64,000 bases of DNA from Eubacteriales bacterium (lineage in GTDB: Bacteria > Bacillota > Clostridia > Lachnospirales > Lachnospiraceae): assembly GCA_030524175.1 (NCBI GenBank), contig JAUNHC010000005.1, forward strand, positions 110,506 through 174,505, in the 5' to 3' direction. Shown here piece after piece: positions 27,950 to 36,686 of the stretch (its first letter is position 1; the number at the start of each line of letters is the position of its first letter). A program made the position numbers and the translations under genes. The notes beneath the pieces were generated by a model. That model did not search any database and was not told the DNA's origin. It saw only the letters and a list, made by a program, of their open reading frames with translations.

Positions 27950-28357
27950 AGTTTCTTCTCTCCTTTCTGTTTCACAACTCTTACGCATTTACAAAAGCAC
28001 CAGGACCTGCAGACGTTTGTTTCATCCCATGTTCTGAGCTCAGTTACCACAACCCATTTTCTCAATCCCCAAAATTACCTACTGATCATTTTCCTCAGAA
28101 ATTCTGAGGAAATTACAGGATTTCTGCGGCTTGGAACTAATCCCGGCAATGTCAGGGTTCTCACCTCCTTTTGCAATAAAATTTCCAGATTTTTTTCTTG
28201 TTGGGATCAAGTTTGCTAAGCTGCTTCGCATTGATTTATAACAAACCTCTTTGGTTTTGTTATTTCAGTGGTTTATCCGGTTCACGAAACTTTATTGATT
28301 GTACTATCACACAGAAATCTGTCGAAAACACTTATTGCGAATATAAAGTCTCATCAA
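27950..28357. other. 408-base gap between permease and binding-protein genes
   Basis: No gene is called here. It holds a palindromic hairpin TTTCCTCAG/CTGAGGAAA (28090-28112), another hairpin ATAACAAACC / GGTTTTGTTAT with one bulge (28238-28263), and an isolated AAAGGAGGTGA (ribosome-site-like on the minus strand near 28167-28177) that is not followed by a useful reading frame. It may be the leader of a separately regulated binding-protein transcript, or contain a decayed gene. Confidence 0.45.
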
Positions 28358-29353
28358 TCAAAATTCTTTATTCCTCATGTTTGATATCGCATCAATGGCC
28401 ACAACTGCAATTACAATGATACCTTTTGCCATCTGCTGAACATATGTAGATACGCCAAGCAGATTCAGTCCATTAGAAATCATTGCAATCGTAATAGCGC
28501 CTACAAATGTACCAAGTACAGATCCAACACCACCCGTAAGACTAGTACCGCCAAGAACTGCTGCGGAAATAGCATCCATCTCCGTATTTGTCACCATTGT
28601 AGGTGACGCGCTCATGAGCTTTGATGTCATAAGAATCGAAGCAACACCGCAGTACACGCCAGAAATAACATAAGTAATAACAATTATTTTTGCATTGTTG
28701 ATACCTGACATCCATGCCGCCCTTGGATTTCCTCCCACTGCATATAACTTACGTCCATATTTTGTATATCTAAGAAGGAATGCGGTGATAAGGGTGATCA
28801 CGACCATAATGATAACAGGTCCAGGTATTACTCCAAATAAGTATTTACAAAAGATTGAATGTGTCTCAGGAAGGTTAAAAAGTGTAACCCCATTTGTGTA
28901 CCACTTGCCAAAGCCCTGGGTCACGTTGTTCATTGCCATAGTTACAACAAATGGAACCATTTTGAATACACCTACCGATATACCATTCAGAAGACCAACC
29001 AATGCTCCTATCATTAGCGCTGCTATAAGACAGAACCCCCAAGGAATACCTGCAAGCATCATAGAAGCAATAAGCATAGAGGTCATAATTACGTTACCGC
29101 ATACAGAAAGATCTATGCCGCCGGCAATTAGGATAAGCGTCATTCCCATGCTGATGATACCATTGAACGATGCAGCAATAAAAATATTCTTTATATTCTG
29201 GATGGAAAGAAATAATCCTTTTGAACCGGCGGTAAAAATTACAGTGATTAATAGTGTCAGAATGATCAGTCCTGTCATCTTCCCAAGTTTTCGTAATTTA
29301 AGCCCCTTTTTTCCAGTATTAACTGCTACAGAACCAGTCTGTTTTATGTTCAT
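28358..29353 (-). CDS. ABC sugar-type importer permease (RbsC family)
   Basis: A 331-residue membrane protein with about nine or ten hydrophobic segments and the BPD_transp_2 pattern of CUT2 permeases (RbsC, XylH), including the conserved cytoplasmic EAA-like loop around ISAAVLGGTSLTGGVGS near 265-285. It forms the channel of the importer with the two-domain ATPase at 23476 and the binding protein at 26873. GAGGAGG lies five bases before the ATG. It follows the hydantoinase gene by about 50 bases, so uptake and ring opening are likely coexpressed. Confidence 0.92.
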   Translation of the reverse strand: MNIKQTGSVAVNTGKKGLKLRKLGKMTGLIILTLLITVIFTAGSKGLFLSIQNIKNIFIAASFNGIISMGMTLILIAGGIDLSVCGNVIMTSMLIASMMLAGIPWGFCLIAALMIGALVGLLNGISVGVFKMVPFVVTMAMNNVTQGFGKWYTNGVTLFNLPETHSIFCKYLFGVIPGPVIIMVVITLITAFLLRYTKYGRKLYAVGGNPRAAWMSGINNAKIIVITYVISGVYCGVASILMTSKLMSASPTMVTNTEMDAISAAVLGGTSLTGGVGSVLGTFVGAITIAMISNGLNLLGVSTYVQQMAKGIIVIAVVAIDAISNMRNKEF

Positions 29354-29405
29354 TTGATCCTCCTCTTTATTCGACGTAATTTGTTAAATATTTATATACA
29401 GTAAA

Positions 29406-30767
29406 TTATTCAGACTCTTTTATCTTTGCATAGCGCGGGACATATCTGCCGTATCCCCGCTCTCCCAAAATCTTGTTGTCCTTCATAATGCGAGTTCCGC
29501 GTAAATAAGTCTCAACCGGCCATCCTTTAAATTTCCAACCTATGTAAGGACAAATATCGCTGATATAGTAAAGATCTTCCTGTTTTACCTCTCTTACAAG
29601 ATCCATATCAACAACGATCATATCTGCATCCGCTCCAACTTCAATGGTTCCTTTCTGAGGATAGAGACCAAAAATCTTTGCAGCATTGGTGCTTGTAACA
29701 GCAACAGCCTGATTGATAGAAAGTCTTCCTTCATTTACACCATTAAAAATAATGGGAAGCATAGTCTGTGTCTCTGAAGTACCTACGATCGCACTCCAAA
29801 TATCTTTCTTATCCTTGCTGCTTACATCGCCTGAGTCAGAACCTACAGTGGAAATGGTGCCGTCTGCAAGTGCCTTCCATAATGCCTCATTATCTTCCTT
29901 ACGACGAATCGGCGGATTTCTCTTATCTCTTACATTGTCACAATTATCAATATTCAGCACCAGATATTCCGGGCATGTCTCACCATAGCATGTAACACCT
30001 TCGGCTCTTGCCTTTATTATCTCTCCGGGGGCTTCTCTCGTTGTCAAATGTACAAGATACAGAGGACAGCCTGTAGGCTTGGCAAAGGAAACAACCTTTC
30101 GGATCGACTCAACCTCAACCCAGTTAGGTCTGGTATCAGTCCAATAAGGCTCAATCCCTTTTTCCATGAATTCATTCCTCAAAATATTGTATACATCATA
30201 GTTTTCAGCATGAATGCAGGCAAGTGCAGGAGCTGTCAACTTACCAATTTCCCTGAAACCGGCAAAGATAATACCGTCATCAATACCGGTAAGGTTTCCA
30301 ACTGCCTCAGTTCCCTTATAAGGAAGGTAGAACTTATAGCTGCAGATTCCTTTCTTTGTTGACATTTCTTCAATTTCACTGACTTCATTCATGTCAAAAA
30401 TACCTTCATGGAATGCAGCATCAACAAAAGCATGCTTCTCAAACATAGGAAGTCTTGTCTCAAGTTGTTCTATAAGATCAATCGGCTCATTGAGATAATG
30501 AATAATGGTTGTGATCCCTCCCGCTGCTGCTGTTTTTGTTGTGCACTCACAATCTTCTTCCCAATCCCAGTTTGGCCACTGTATATGGGCATGCGGATCA
30601 ATTCCGCCCGGCATAATATATTTCCCGCCCACATCAACAATTTCTTTTGCCTCCATGTTGTCATCTGTCCCGATATACACAATTTTTCCACCTTTGACAC
30701 CTATCGCTGCCTCATAGGTTCTGTCTGTAGTTACAATTTTCCCGTTTTTTAACAACAAATCAAACAT
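29406..30767 (-). CDS. Hydantoinase/dihydropyrimidinase-family cyclic amidohydrolase
   Basis: The 453-residue protein has the full metal set of the hydantoinase branch of amidohydrolases: HAH in GGIDPHAHIQ near 60, the lysine to be carbamylated in YKFYLPYKG near 148, His in ACIHAEN near 186, His in LVHLTT near 242 and Asp in VGSDSGDV near 315. These zinc enzymes open cyclic ureides or imides (hydantoins, dihydropyrimidines, allantoin) to N-carbamoyl acids. A nitrilase-type amidase at the end of the cluster could take the next step. The exact ring compound cannot be told from sequence; D-hydantoinase, phenylhydantoinase and allantoinase all share this pattern. Confidence 0.88.
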   Translation of the reverse strand: MFDLLLKNGKIVTTDRTYEAAIGVKGGKIVYIGTDDNMEAKEIVDVGGKYIMPGGIDPHAHIQWPNWDWEEDCECTTKTAAAGGITTIIHYLNEPIDLIEQLETRLPMFEKHAFVDAAFHEGIFDMNEVSEIEEMSTKKGICSYKFYLPYKGTEAVGNLTGIDDGIIFAGFREIGKLTAPALACIHAENYDVYNILRNEFMEKGIEPYWTDTRPNWVEVESIRKVVSFAKPTGCPLYLVHLTTREAPGEIIKARAEGVTCYGETCPEYLVLNIDNCDNVRDKRNPPIRRKEDNEALWKALADGTISTVGSDSGDVSSKDKKDIWSAIVGTSETQTMLPIIFNGVNEGRLSINQAVAVTSTNAAKIFGLYPQKGTIEVGADADMIVVDMDLVREVKQEDLYYISDICPYIGWKFKGWPVETYLRGTRIMKDNKILGERGYGRYVPRYAKIKESE

Positions 30768-30809
30768 AAGTTCTCCTTTCCTATTCCTTATTTTATTGAT
30801 ACTGTATTA

Positions 30810-32078
30810 TCAGAAGAGATTCCCGTTCTCATCAAATGTCATCTCTTCCGGATACCTGATTATTTTGACATTGGGATTGGTCTCTGCCTCAGTGATCATT
30901 GACTCAGAAATCCAAATCTGCCCTAAAGACAATGTATCCTTTATTCGTACCATTCTTATATTTTCTTTTTCGAAACCCGGTGCAGTTTTGATCGCAGCCT
31001 GTATTGCAAGTTTCTGATCTTCCATAACCATAGGGATACGAACAGCTGACGTAAGAGTAGCTGTCAAAGCGTTAGGATATGTAGCCTCCATATCGAACTT
31101 CTCGTAAAGCCGCCGTGTAGTCACATCCGCAACACCTATCCCATTGCCATTGCCATGAGTCTCATCTGTCAGATCAAGCACAACTGTTTTCTCAGGTCTA
31201 TTAGGACCATGAGCATAAGGACTTGCAAAACAGCCGGATACATGAGGATCCATCCCAAGTCCGCTAATATTTTTTCCTATTTTATCTACCACCAGTACGT
31301 CAATATCGCTGAAATATATCTTGGGCATCATAGACTTTGCTTTTGTAAGAAAGCTGGTTTCCGCTTTCTCAAAATCTTCAGGTTTTACAGCTTTGACGAG
31401 GCTGGTCTTATCAAACGCATTTTCTAAAATCGCAACGCCAAATAACACCTTTGAGTTATTTAGTATTCCATGCCCATACTTAAGGATATTATCAGCAATC
31501 TTTGCATACCCTTCCTGATGACATACTTCCGCACCAGCTTGCTTGGCCAGACCTATTGCCATCATTTTCATAAGCCCGCTTTCACAATGTCCTGTAAAAG
31601 ATGTGTGTGCTTTCACCCTATTTACTACTATGATCCCATCAGCCTTTGCTGCATAAGCATCTATCTGTATCGGTCTGTTATCCTCTGTCGTTCCAATGCG
31701 TTCTACAGTCATGGAAGATTTTATTTCGCAGTCCATAGTTTCCTGCGTTATACCCAAACCTTTTAAGACCTGAACCTGCCCCTCTGCTGTCGCACCCCCA
31801 TGGCTCCCCATAGCCGGAATAATAAAGGGTACTGCCTCACGTGATTTTACAGCATTTACAATAGTTCTAAGAATTGTGTCAATATTGCATATTCCTCTGC
31901 TTCCTGCCGTAATAGCAACGGACATACCAGGTTTAATACTATCAAGCACCTTTTCGTCTTCAAGCGTATCAGCAACCGCCTTCTCAACATCATCTATATA
32001 AGCTTCGTCAAAAAATTGTTCAACAAGAGCCATCTTAGGTATCGGTACGCATTTACACAGATCATTAACTACTCCCAT
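30810..32078 (-). CDS. LarA/DUF2088-like protein, possible racemase or epimerase
   Basis: This 422-residue protein resembles the lactate-racemase (LarA, DUF2088) family. The N-terminal half has the GSRGI and AMGSHGGATAEGQ loops that correspond to LarA's nucleotide-domain GTHR loop, and a central segment (KAHTSFTGHCESGLMKM) stands where LarA has its nickel-pincer lysine. The canonical GGRK motif is absent, so it belongs to a divergent subgroup and Ni-cofactor use is unproven. No larB, larC or larE is in the window. Neighbouring dehydrogenases suggest a role in changing the stereochemistry of a 2-hydroxy acid. It has AAAGGAG seven bases upstream. Confidence 0.65.
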   Translation of the reverse strand: MGVVNDLCKCVPIPKMALVEQFFDEAYIDDVEKAVADTLEDEKVLDSIKPGMSVAITAGSRGICNIDTILRTIVNAVKSREAVPFIIPAMGSHGGATAEGQVQVLKGLGITQETMDCEIKSSMTVERIGTTEDNRPIQIDAYAAKADGIIVVNRVKAHTSFTGHCESGLMKMMAIGLAKQAGAEVCHQEGYAKIADNILKYGHGILNNSKVLFGVAILENAFDKTSLVKAVKPEDFEKAETSFLTKAKSMMPKIYFSDIDVLVVDKIGKNISGLGMDPHVSGCFASPYAHGPNRPEKTVVLDLTDETHGNGNGIGVADVTTRRLYEKFDMEATYPNALTATLTSAVRIPMVMEDQKLAIQAAIKTAPGFEKENIRMVRIKDTLSLGQIWISESMITEAETNPNVKIIRYPEEMTFDENGNLF

Positions 32079-32097
32079 AGGTCAACTCCTTTAGACA

Positions 32098-33516
32098 TTA
32101 TTCATCAATGATTACAATGTTCAGCTTATCTGCAATCTCTCTGGCTTTTTCAATACTAGGTTCCACACGCTTTAGGATAAGCCTTGCCCCACCGCTGTTA
32201 ACTGATTCAACCATGGAATTAGCTTCTGTAGCATACACACTGATTCTCTGGATGCCAGGTTCATGAATCTTAATAATTTCCACATCCACACCTTTCGCTC
32301 TGGCCACATCCATACTATTCTTATATGCTTCCACATCACTGGTTCCATACCCATCTATAGCTGCCATAAGAATGCCTGGAACATTTATAGCTCTTCTGGC
32401 GAACATCTCATCATATATTTCTATTTTGACTTTTTTAACTTCGCCCTTTGCAAGAAAATGAGCTATGCGCGCACAATTCGTCGGCGAACCTACTCCAAGG
32501 CTGCTTCCTCCCACAACTGCATCACCAAAAGGCTGCGTAATAGGACTAGCCTTGGCAGCCAGCTGGCGGCTCTCTTGTATAGCTCTGGCGATAAGCTCCT
32601 GCTGCCGCTGCACTTCTTCCTCCTTGACTTCCTGCGGAATATACCAATCTACCTTTTCGTTATGCTTAAAGAATGGTTCCATATAATCAATAGTGATAGG
32701 AACTATATTTTTTGCGGAAGCTATATGGCATTGCGCCGCCATAGCAATCATTACATCTGCCGGCACTGTTGAAGGCAGCGAGGTGTACATGGAAAGCTGG
32801 CTGGCAAGTCTTCCTATAAGAATTGCTCCGCCAATATGTGTTGCACAAAGTCCAGGTACCATTACTCTGGGCGTACATGGTACACTTATTGTAGGGGAAA
32901 TTGCCAAAGATATAGCTCTTTCCATCTCCGCCGGTGTGCCTCCGTAAAGCTCTACAAAGGCTGCCGCCGTTGCTGCTGCTCCAGCACCAAAGCCCTCCAT
33001 ATTACAACCGGTAGTCCTCTTTCCAATTCTAAACATGCCGCCAGTCTTAAGAATTACAGCCATTACTCTGTGGTGCAGTTCAAAATCTTCAAACTCTTCT
33101 TTCATTGCCATAACAAAACCTGTATATGGACATGAGTCACCAGTTCCTGCACAAGGTCTTAAGCCAATTGAATGATTACCTACCTGAGCAGCAAGAGTAT
33201 AGGTGATCGCCTTGTTGACAAATGTATCCTCCACAATTTTGTGAGCATCCTCTTTTGCCAGGTCATTTCCAACACCGCCTAACAAAAAGCTACTTCCAGT
33301 AGTGGCCCCAATCCTCGCAGCTTCAAAATTATGCTGAAAAGCCTCCTCCATACAATTTGTAACTTCTTCTTTTGAAAGTTTAAGGCTTTCACATGCTTCT
33401 TCTATAATTACGTTACCGACACTCAATCCTGCTTCTGTGGCCACGTTAATGCACTCGCCTATAGTCATATGCCCATAGGTAAAACCTTTGTAACTTGCAA
33501 TTTCCGAGATGGTCAT
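32098..33516 (-). CDS. Iron-sulfur L-serine dehydratase alpha-like enzyme
   Basis: The 472-residue protein resembles the alpha subunit (SDH_alpha) of Fe-S serine dehydratases. It has a PCAGTGDSCP segment near 122, GCNMEGFGAGAAATAA near 171, and cysteines in VPCTPRV and PGLCATH near 212 and 222, which match the three cluster ligands of the family in order. It is longer than SDH_alpha (~290) and the C-terminal ~130 residues do not match the usual beta subunit. Its substrate is probably a hydroxy acid or hydroxy amino acid formed in this pathway. UPF0597-type cysteine desulfidases are an alternative family. It starts 20 bases after the RraA gene at 33538 in coordinate order. Confidence 0.7.
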   Translation of the reverse strand: MTISEIASYKGFTYGHMTIGECINVATEAGLSVGNVIIEEACESLKLSKEEVTNCMEEAFQHNFEAARIGATTGSSFLLGGVGNDLAKEDAHKIVEDTFVNKAITYTLAAQVGNHSIGLRPCAGTGDSCPYTGFVMAMKEEFEDFELHHRVMAVILKTGGMFRIGKRTTGCNMEGFGAGAAATAAAFVELYGGTPAEMERAISLAISPTISVPCTPRVMVPGLCATHIGGAILIGRLASQLSMYTSLPSTVPADVMIAMAAQCHIASAKNIVPITIDYMEPFFKHNEKVDWYIPQEVKEEEVQRQQELIARAIQESRQLAAKASPITQPFGDAVVGGSSLGVGSPTNCARIAHFLAKGEVKKVKIEIYDEMFARRAINVPGILMAAIDGYGTSDVEAYKNSMDVARAKGVDVEIIKIHEPGIQRISVYATEANSMVESVNSGGARLILKRVEPSIEKAREIADKLNIVIIDE

Positions 33517-33537
33517 TATACTGCCCTTCCTCTCTGC

Positions 33538-34212
33538 TTACTTTTCTTCAGTACATCCAAGAGCGTCGAACACTTTCTGGTAACCATAGATATCAAATGA
33601 AGATTCTCCTGCACGAAGCCTTCTCATAATATCTTTCTCTTTCTCTACTCTGGCTTCTGCTTTCCTTATTGTTTCCTCTGCTTCATCAAGAGGTACGCAA
33701 ACAACTCCGTCTGCATCTCCTACAATAATATCGCCAGGATTGACAATTATCCCGCCTATTGATATAGGATGATTTAATGTTCCTAAGGTTGCCTTCGCAG
33801 TTCCACTTATACAAATCCCAGATGAAAATACCGGAAGACCATGCTCAATGATTTCGCTGCTATCTCTTACTGCTCCAGAGAAAACCATTCCTCCGATTTT
33901 CTTTGCAATACACTCTACACAAAGCACTTCTCCGAATGGACCAGAGTTAACGGCATTTCCCATGTTTGCCACAATAACATCTCCCGGCCGTGCCATACTA
34001 ATCGCTTTGATAAGCATAATATTGTCTCCGGTATGACACTGAACAGTTAATGCTCGTCCTGCCACTCTCATCTTTCTGTCAAGGGGTTTAATTTTAGGGT
34101 CAAGTGCTCCTCTTCTTCCCATAGCCTCATGGAGCGTTGCTGAAGCCTGACCCTTGTATTTTTCAATCAGTTCATCTTTACACATGGGTCTTGTCTTAAT
34201 TATATTGATCAT
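33538..34212 (-). CDS. RraA-family aldolase/decarboxylase-like protein 3
   Basis: The frame opens at 34260, but ATG 34212 follows GAGGTGA by nine bases and lies just past the stop of the dehydrogenase gene. The 224-residue protein is an RraA/HMG-aldolase-fold member with GPFGEVLCVECIAK near 98, GGMVFSGAVRD near 120 (metal-binding Arg-Asp pair kept) and GDADGVVCVP near 175. The GPFGE motif is the version found in true class II pyruvate aldolases such as 4-carboxy-4-hydroxy-2-oxoadipate aldolase, so it is the best candidate of the three for aldol cleavage or oxaloacetate-type decarboxylation. The substrate is unknown. Confidence 0.78.
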   Translation of the reverse strand: MINIIKTRPMCKDELIEKYKGQASATLHEAMGRRGALDPKIKPLDRKMRVAGRALTVQCHTGDNIMLIKAISMARPGDVIVANMGNAVNSGPFGEVLCVECIAKKIGGMVFSGAVRDSSEIIEHGLPVFSSGICISGTAKATLGTLNHPISIGGIIVNPGDIIVGDADGVVCVPLDEAEETIRKAEARVEKEKDIMRRLRAGESSFDIYGYQKVFDALGCTEEK

Positions 34213-34231
34213 GTTTTTATTCACCTCATTG

Positions 34232-35176
34232 TCAAATTGTATATAAAGGTGCCTCTCCATTCATTATTCGAAGGGTATTGCTTATACAAAGTTCATAACC
34301 CCGATAGTAATTATCATATGTAGCAGCTCCCACATGTGGTGTAACGATTAGATTGGGAATATCCACACCAAACAACGGCTCTGATGGCTCAAATATATCA
34401 AAGGCAGCGCCCCAAATTTTTTTCGCCTTGAGTGCTTCCATTAATGCATCGCAGTCAACAAGTGCGCCTCTGGCCGTATTAATAATGATTGCATTCGGCT
34501 TCATTTTTGCAATCTGTTCTTTTCCAATCATATTATGGGTACTGTCAAGCAGGGGCACATGAAGAGAAATAATGTCAGCCTCCTCAAGCAGCTCGTCTAG
34601 GGATACATACTTACATCCCAGCAGTTCCTCATCCTCTGGTTTCATACGGAACACATCATAATACACAATATTCGCGCCAAATGCTTTCACCCTTTCCATA
34701 ACCTTTCTTCCAATAGTCCCGCTGCCAATAATGCCAACTGTCTTTCCAGTAATTTCATAACTGTCATGGCGCCAGGTCATAGTATGCCACTCTTTTTTCT
34801 TCGTGAAATAATCCAAGTCTACAATATGCCTGTATAAAGCAAGCATATCAAGGACTGCTAACTCAGCTACTGATGTAGAGTTAAACCCCTTACAAATAGA
34901 AATTGGGATACCCTTTTCCTTGGCACGGGCAACATCAACCATATCAACTCCAACACCCGTTCTTTGAATAAGTTTCAGATTCGGAGCTGCGTCAATAACT
35001 TCAGCAGATGTATGAAATGTAGTTACGTAAAATACATCTGCGTCTTTAATGTCACCTTTTTTCCCAATAGCAGGATTCCGGAAACGAAGATCTATGTCGT
35101 CCGGGCACATATCAATCAGCATCTTTTCCATATGTTCATTAAGAGTATCAAGATATAACGCTAAAATTTTTTTCAC
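34232..35176 (-). CDS. D-isomer-specific 2-hydroxyacid dehydrogenase
   Basis: It starts at GTG 35176, eight bases after AAGGGG. The 314-residue protein has the NAD-binding GIIGSGTIGRKV near 148 and the catalytic triad: Arg in NTARGALVD near 233, Glu in FDIFEPSEP near 263 and His in TPHVGAAT near 282. It is like phosphoglycerate, glyoxylate/hydroxypyruvate and D-lactate dehydrogenases. YYDVFRM after the second strand places an Asp for NAD. It would reduce or oxidise a 2-hydroxy acid such as glycerate, tartronate semialdehyde product or a larger sugar acid. It lies between RraA 2 and RraA 3 in the operon. Confidence 0.9.
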   Translation of the reverse strand: MKKILALYLDTLNEHMEKMLIDMCPDDIDLRFRNPAIGKKGDIKDADVFYVTTFHTSAEVIDAAPNLKLIQRTGVGVDMVDVARAKEKGIPISICKGFNSTSVAELAVLDMLALYRHIVDLDYFTKKKEWHTMTWRHDSYEITGKTVGIIGSGTIGRKVMERVKAFGANIVYYDVFRMKPEDEELLGCKYVSLDELLEEADIISLHVPLLDSTHNMIGKEQIAKMKPNAIIINTARGALVDCDALMEALKAKKIWGAAFDIFEPSEPLFGVDIPNLIVTPHVGAATYDNYYRGYELCISNTLRIMNGEAPLYTI

Positions 35177-35196
35177 TTGAATTTCCCCTTTTCAAT

Positions 35197-35874
35197 TTAG
35201 TTATTTCTATATTCTTTCGTCTGCAGATGGTGATATCCTGTCTTTTTTCTTGCTTCTCTGAGTGTAATTCCATTTTTCACATAATTACGTATTATATCTT
35301 CTTTTTTCTCTATATTCTGGGCTATTTCAAGGACCTCTTCTACCCTGTTATACGGAACTGCAAGACACCCTGTTTCATCTCCGAAAATCAAATCTCCGGG
35401 CATAACCTTGACACCTGCGATTGTCACCGGACCATTTATCTCCGCGACTTCCACTCTGTCCTTTCCGGTTACCATCCAATAATCATTAGAGAATATGGGA
35501 TATTTAAGAGTTCTTACCGCTACTACATCACGGCATATGCCATAGATAACGGTTCCGGCTATGCCTTTCATTTTCGCTGTCATAGCCATAATGTCTCCCC
35601 ACACAGTACAATAGTCACGACCACCGTTATCCAGTACACATACCATCCCCGGTTCTACATCGTCTAAAAAATCTCCCACAGTGCCCTTGACTTCTCCGCA
35701 TGGCATATACCTGACCGTAAACGCCTGACCACACATCACAACACCATTTACTATAGGTTTAAGATGATAAAACGAATTATTAAATCCAAGCTTATCCATC
35801 GCATCAGAAACACTGGTTGAATCTAATTTTTTATATGCTTCGATAATTGATTCATCTAATTTCTTAATTTCCAA
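35197..35874 (-). CDS. RraA-family protein 2
   Basis: The likely start is a TTG at 35874, 11 bases after AGGAG; no ATG is available near the expected N-terminus. The 225-residue protein begins with SVSDAMDKLG and has the family's LDNGGRDYCTVWGD near 100, and GTVIYGICRD near 127. In most members the latter motif reads V-x-D-G-x-x-R-D; here the first Asp is Tyr, while the metal-binding Arg-Asp is kept. GDETGCLAVP near 183 follows. RraA-fold proteins serve as aldolases, decarboxylases or RNase E inhibitors; the last does not apply here. Substrate and activity are unknown. Confidence 0.78.
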   Translation of the reverse strand: MEIKKLDESIIEAYKKLDSTSVSDAMDKLGFNNSFYHLKPIVNGVVMCGQAFTVRYMPCGEVKGTVGDFLDDVEPGMVCVLDNGGRDYCTVWGDIMAMTAKMKGIAGTVIYGICRDVVAVRTLKYPIFSNDYWMVTGKDRVEVAEINGPVTIAGVKVMPGDLIFGDETGCLAVPYNRVEEVLEIAQNIEKKEDIIRNYVKNGITLREARKKTGYHHLQTKEYRNN

Positions 35875-35898
35875 TTATGCTATACTCCTTTCCTGCCT

Positions 35899-36567
35899 TT
35901 ACTGTTTTAGCATGTTTTCATAATTATATTTTTTATCAACTTCCGCAGATGACATTCCAGATTTGATATCATTGCACATGGCAACTTCTTTTGCATATAT
36001 AGCTTCTGCTTTCTCTACTACTTCTTCAAGTCTTTCCTGTGGAATAAACACAACGCCTGTAATATCACCCACTACCACATCTCCAGGTCTTACCTGCACT
36101 CCGCTGAAAGAAACCATAACATTTGTCGCCTCTTCCATAATTCTCCCACGAGCTGTGATACATATAGTGCTTTTCGCATATACAGGAAAATCTAGTTCCT
36201 GACATTCATCCAAATCTCTGGCGCATCCATCGATAACAACTCCTGATATACCTTTGTATTTTGCGCCGGTACTGAGAATCCCGCCCCAGCAGTTCACATC
36301 TTCACGTCCGCCATTGTCTACAACAATAACGTCGCCTTCTTTAGCAGCTTCAATAGCGTTTATGCCCAAATGTGATTTTGATTTGGTTAGTCCGGCTGCA
36401 CATAATTTAACTGTAACGGCTTCTCCAATTATCTTTTTACAGTTCTCATACATCTTGTGTACACCAATGGAAGCTCCGTGAATCTCCAGTGCATCCATAG
36501 CGTCCGAGAGATTTGTAGTCCCAAGTTTGTCTATTCTCTCTCTCATCGCATTTGTAAGATTTCCCAT
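35899..36567 (-). CDS. RraA-family protein 1, first gene of the island operon
   Basis: The 222-residue protein begins NLSDAMDALEIHG and has VDNGGREDVNCWGG near 85-98, SGVVIDGCARD near 120 (full DGxxRD motif) and GDITGVVFIP near 180. It is closer to RraA 2 than to RraA 3. AGGGGG lies eight bases before its ATG, and a consensus promoter with an adjacent palindrome lies upstream, so this is the first gene of the long minus-strand transcript. In class II pyruvate aldolases of this fold the Arg-Asp pair holds a divalent metal and the enolate; this gene keeps it. Three paralogues in one operon may form hetero-oligomers or act on successive intermediates. Confidence 0.8.
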   Translation of the reverse strand: MGNLTNAMRERIDKLGTTNLSDAMDALEIHGASIGVHKMYENCKKIIGEAVTVKLCAAGLTKSKSHLGINAIEAAKEGDVIVVDNGGREDVNCWGGILSTGAKYKGISGVVIDGCARDLDECQELDFPVYAKSTICITARGRIMEEATNVMVSFSGVQVRPGDVVVGDITGVVFIPQERLEEVVEKAEAIYAKEVAMCNDIKSGMSSAEVDKKYNYENMLKQ

Positions 36568-36608
36568 AATTAGTACCCCCTAAATTAAAATGTGTTGTTG
36601 CATTTTTC

Positions 36609-36618
36609 CTGTCGACAG
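36609..36618. promoter_or_regulatory. Palindromic candidate operator at the head of the island operon
   Basis: CTGTCGACAG is a perfect 10-base palindrome just downstream of the -10 box, about 42 bases before the RraA 1 start. It shares TGT-NN-ACA with the palindrome upstream of the GntR/FCD gene and is well placed for repression. Confidence 0.5.
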
Positions 36619-36631
36619 CTTGTATATTGTA

Positions 36632-36660
36632 ATTATATAACAGAAATTCACAAATGTAAA
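36632..36660 (-). promoter_or_regulatory. Consensus sigma-A promoter of the catabolic island
   Basis: TTTACA and TATAAT with a 17-base spacer on the minus strand, about 65 bases upstream of the first island gene. Confidence 0.8.
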
Positions 36661-36686
36661 TAAGAAAATAGTATTATTTTTGTTTC

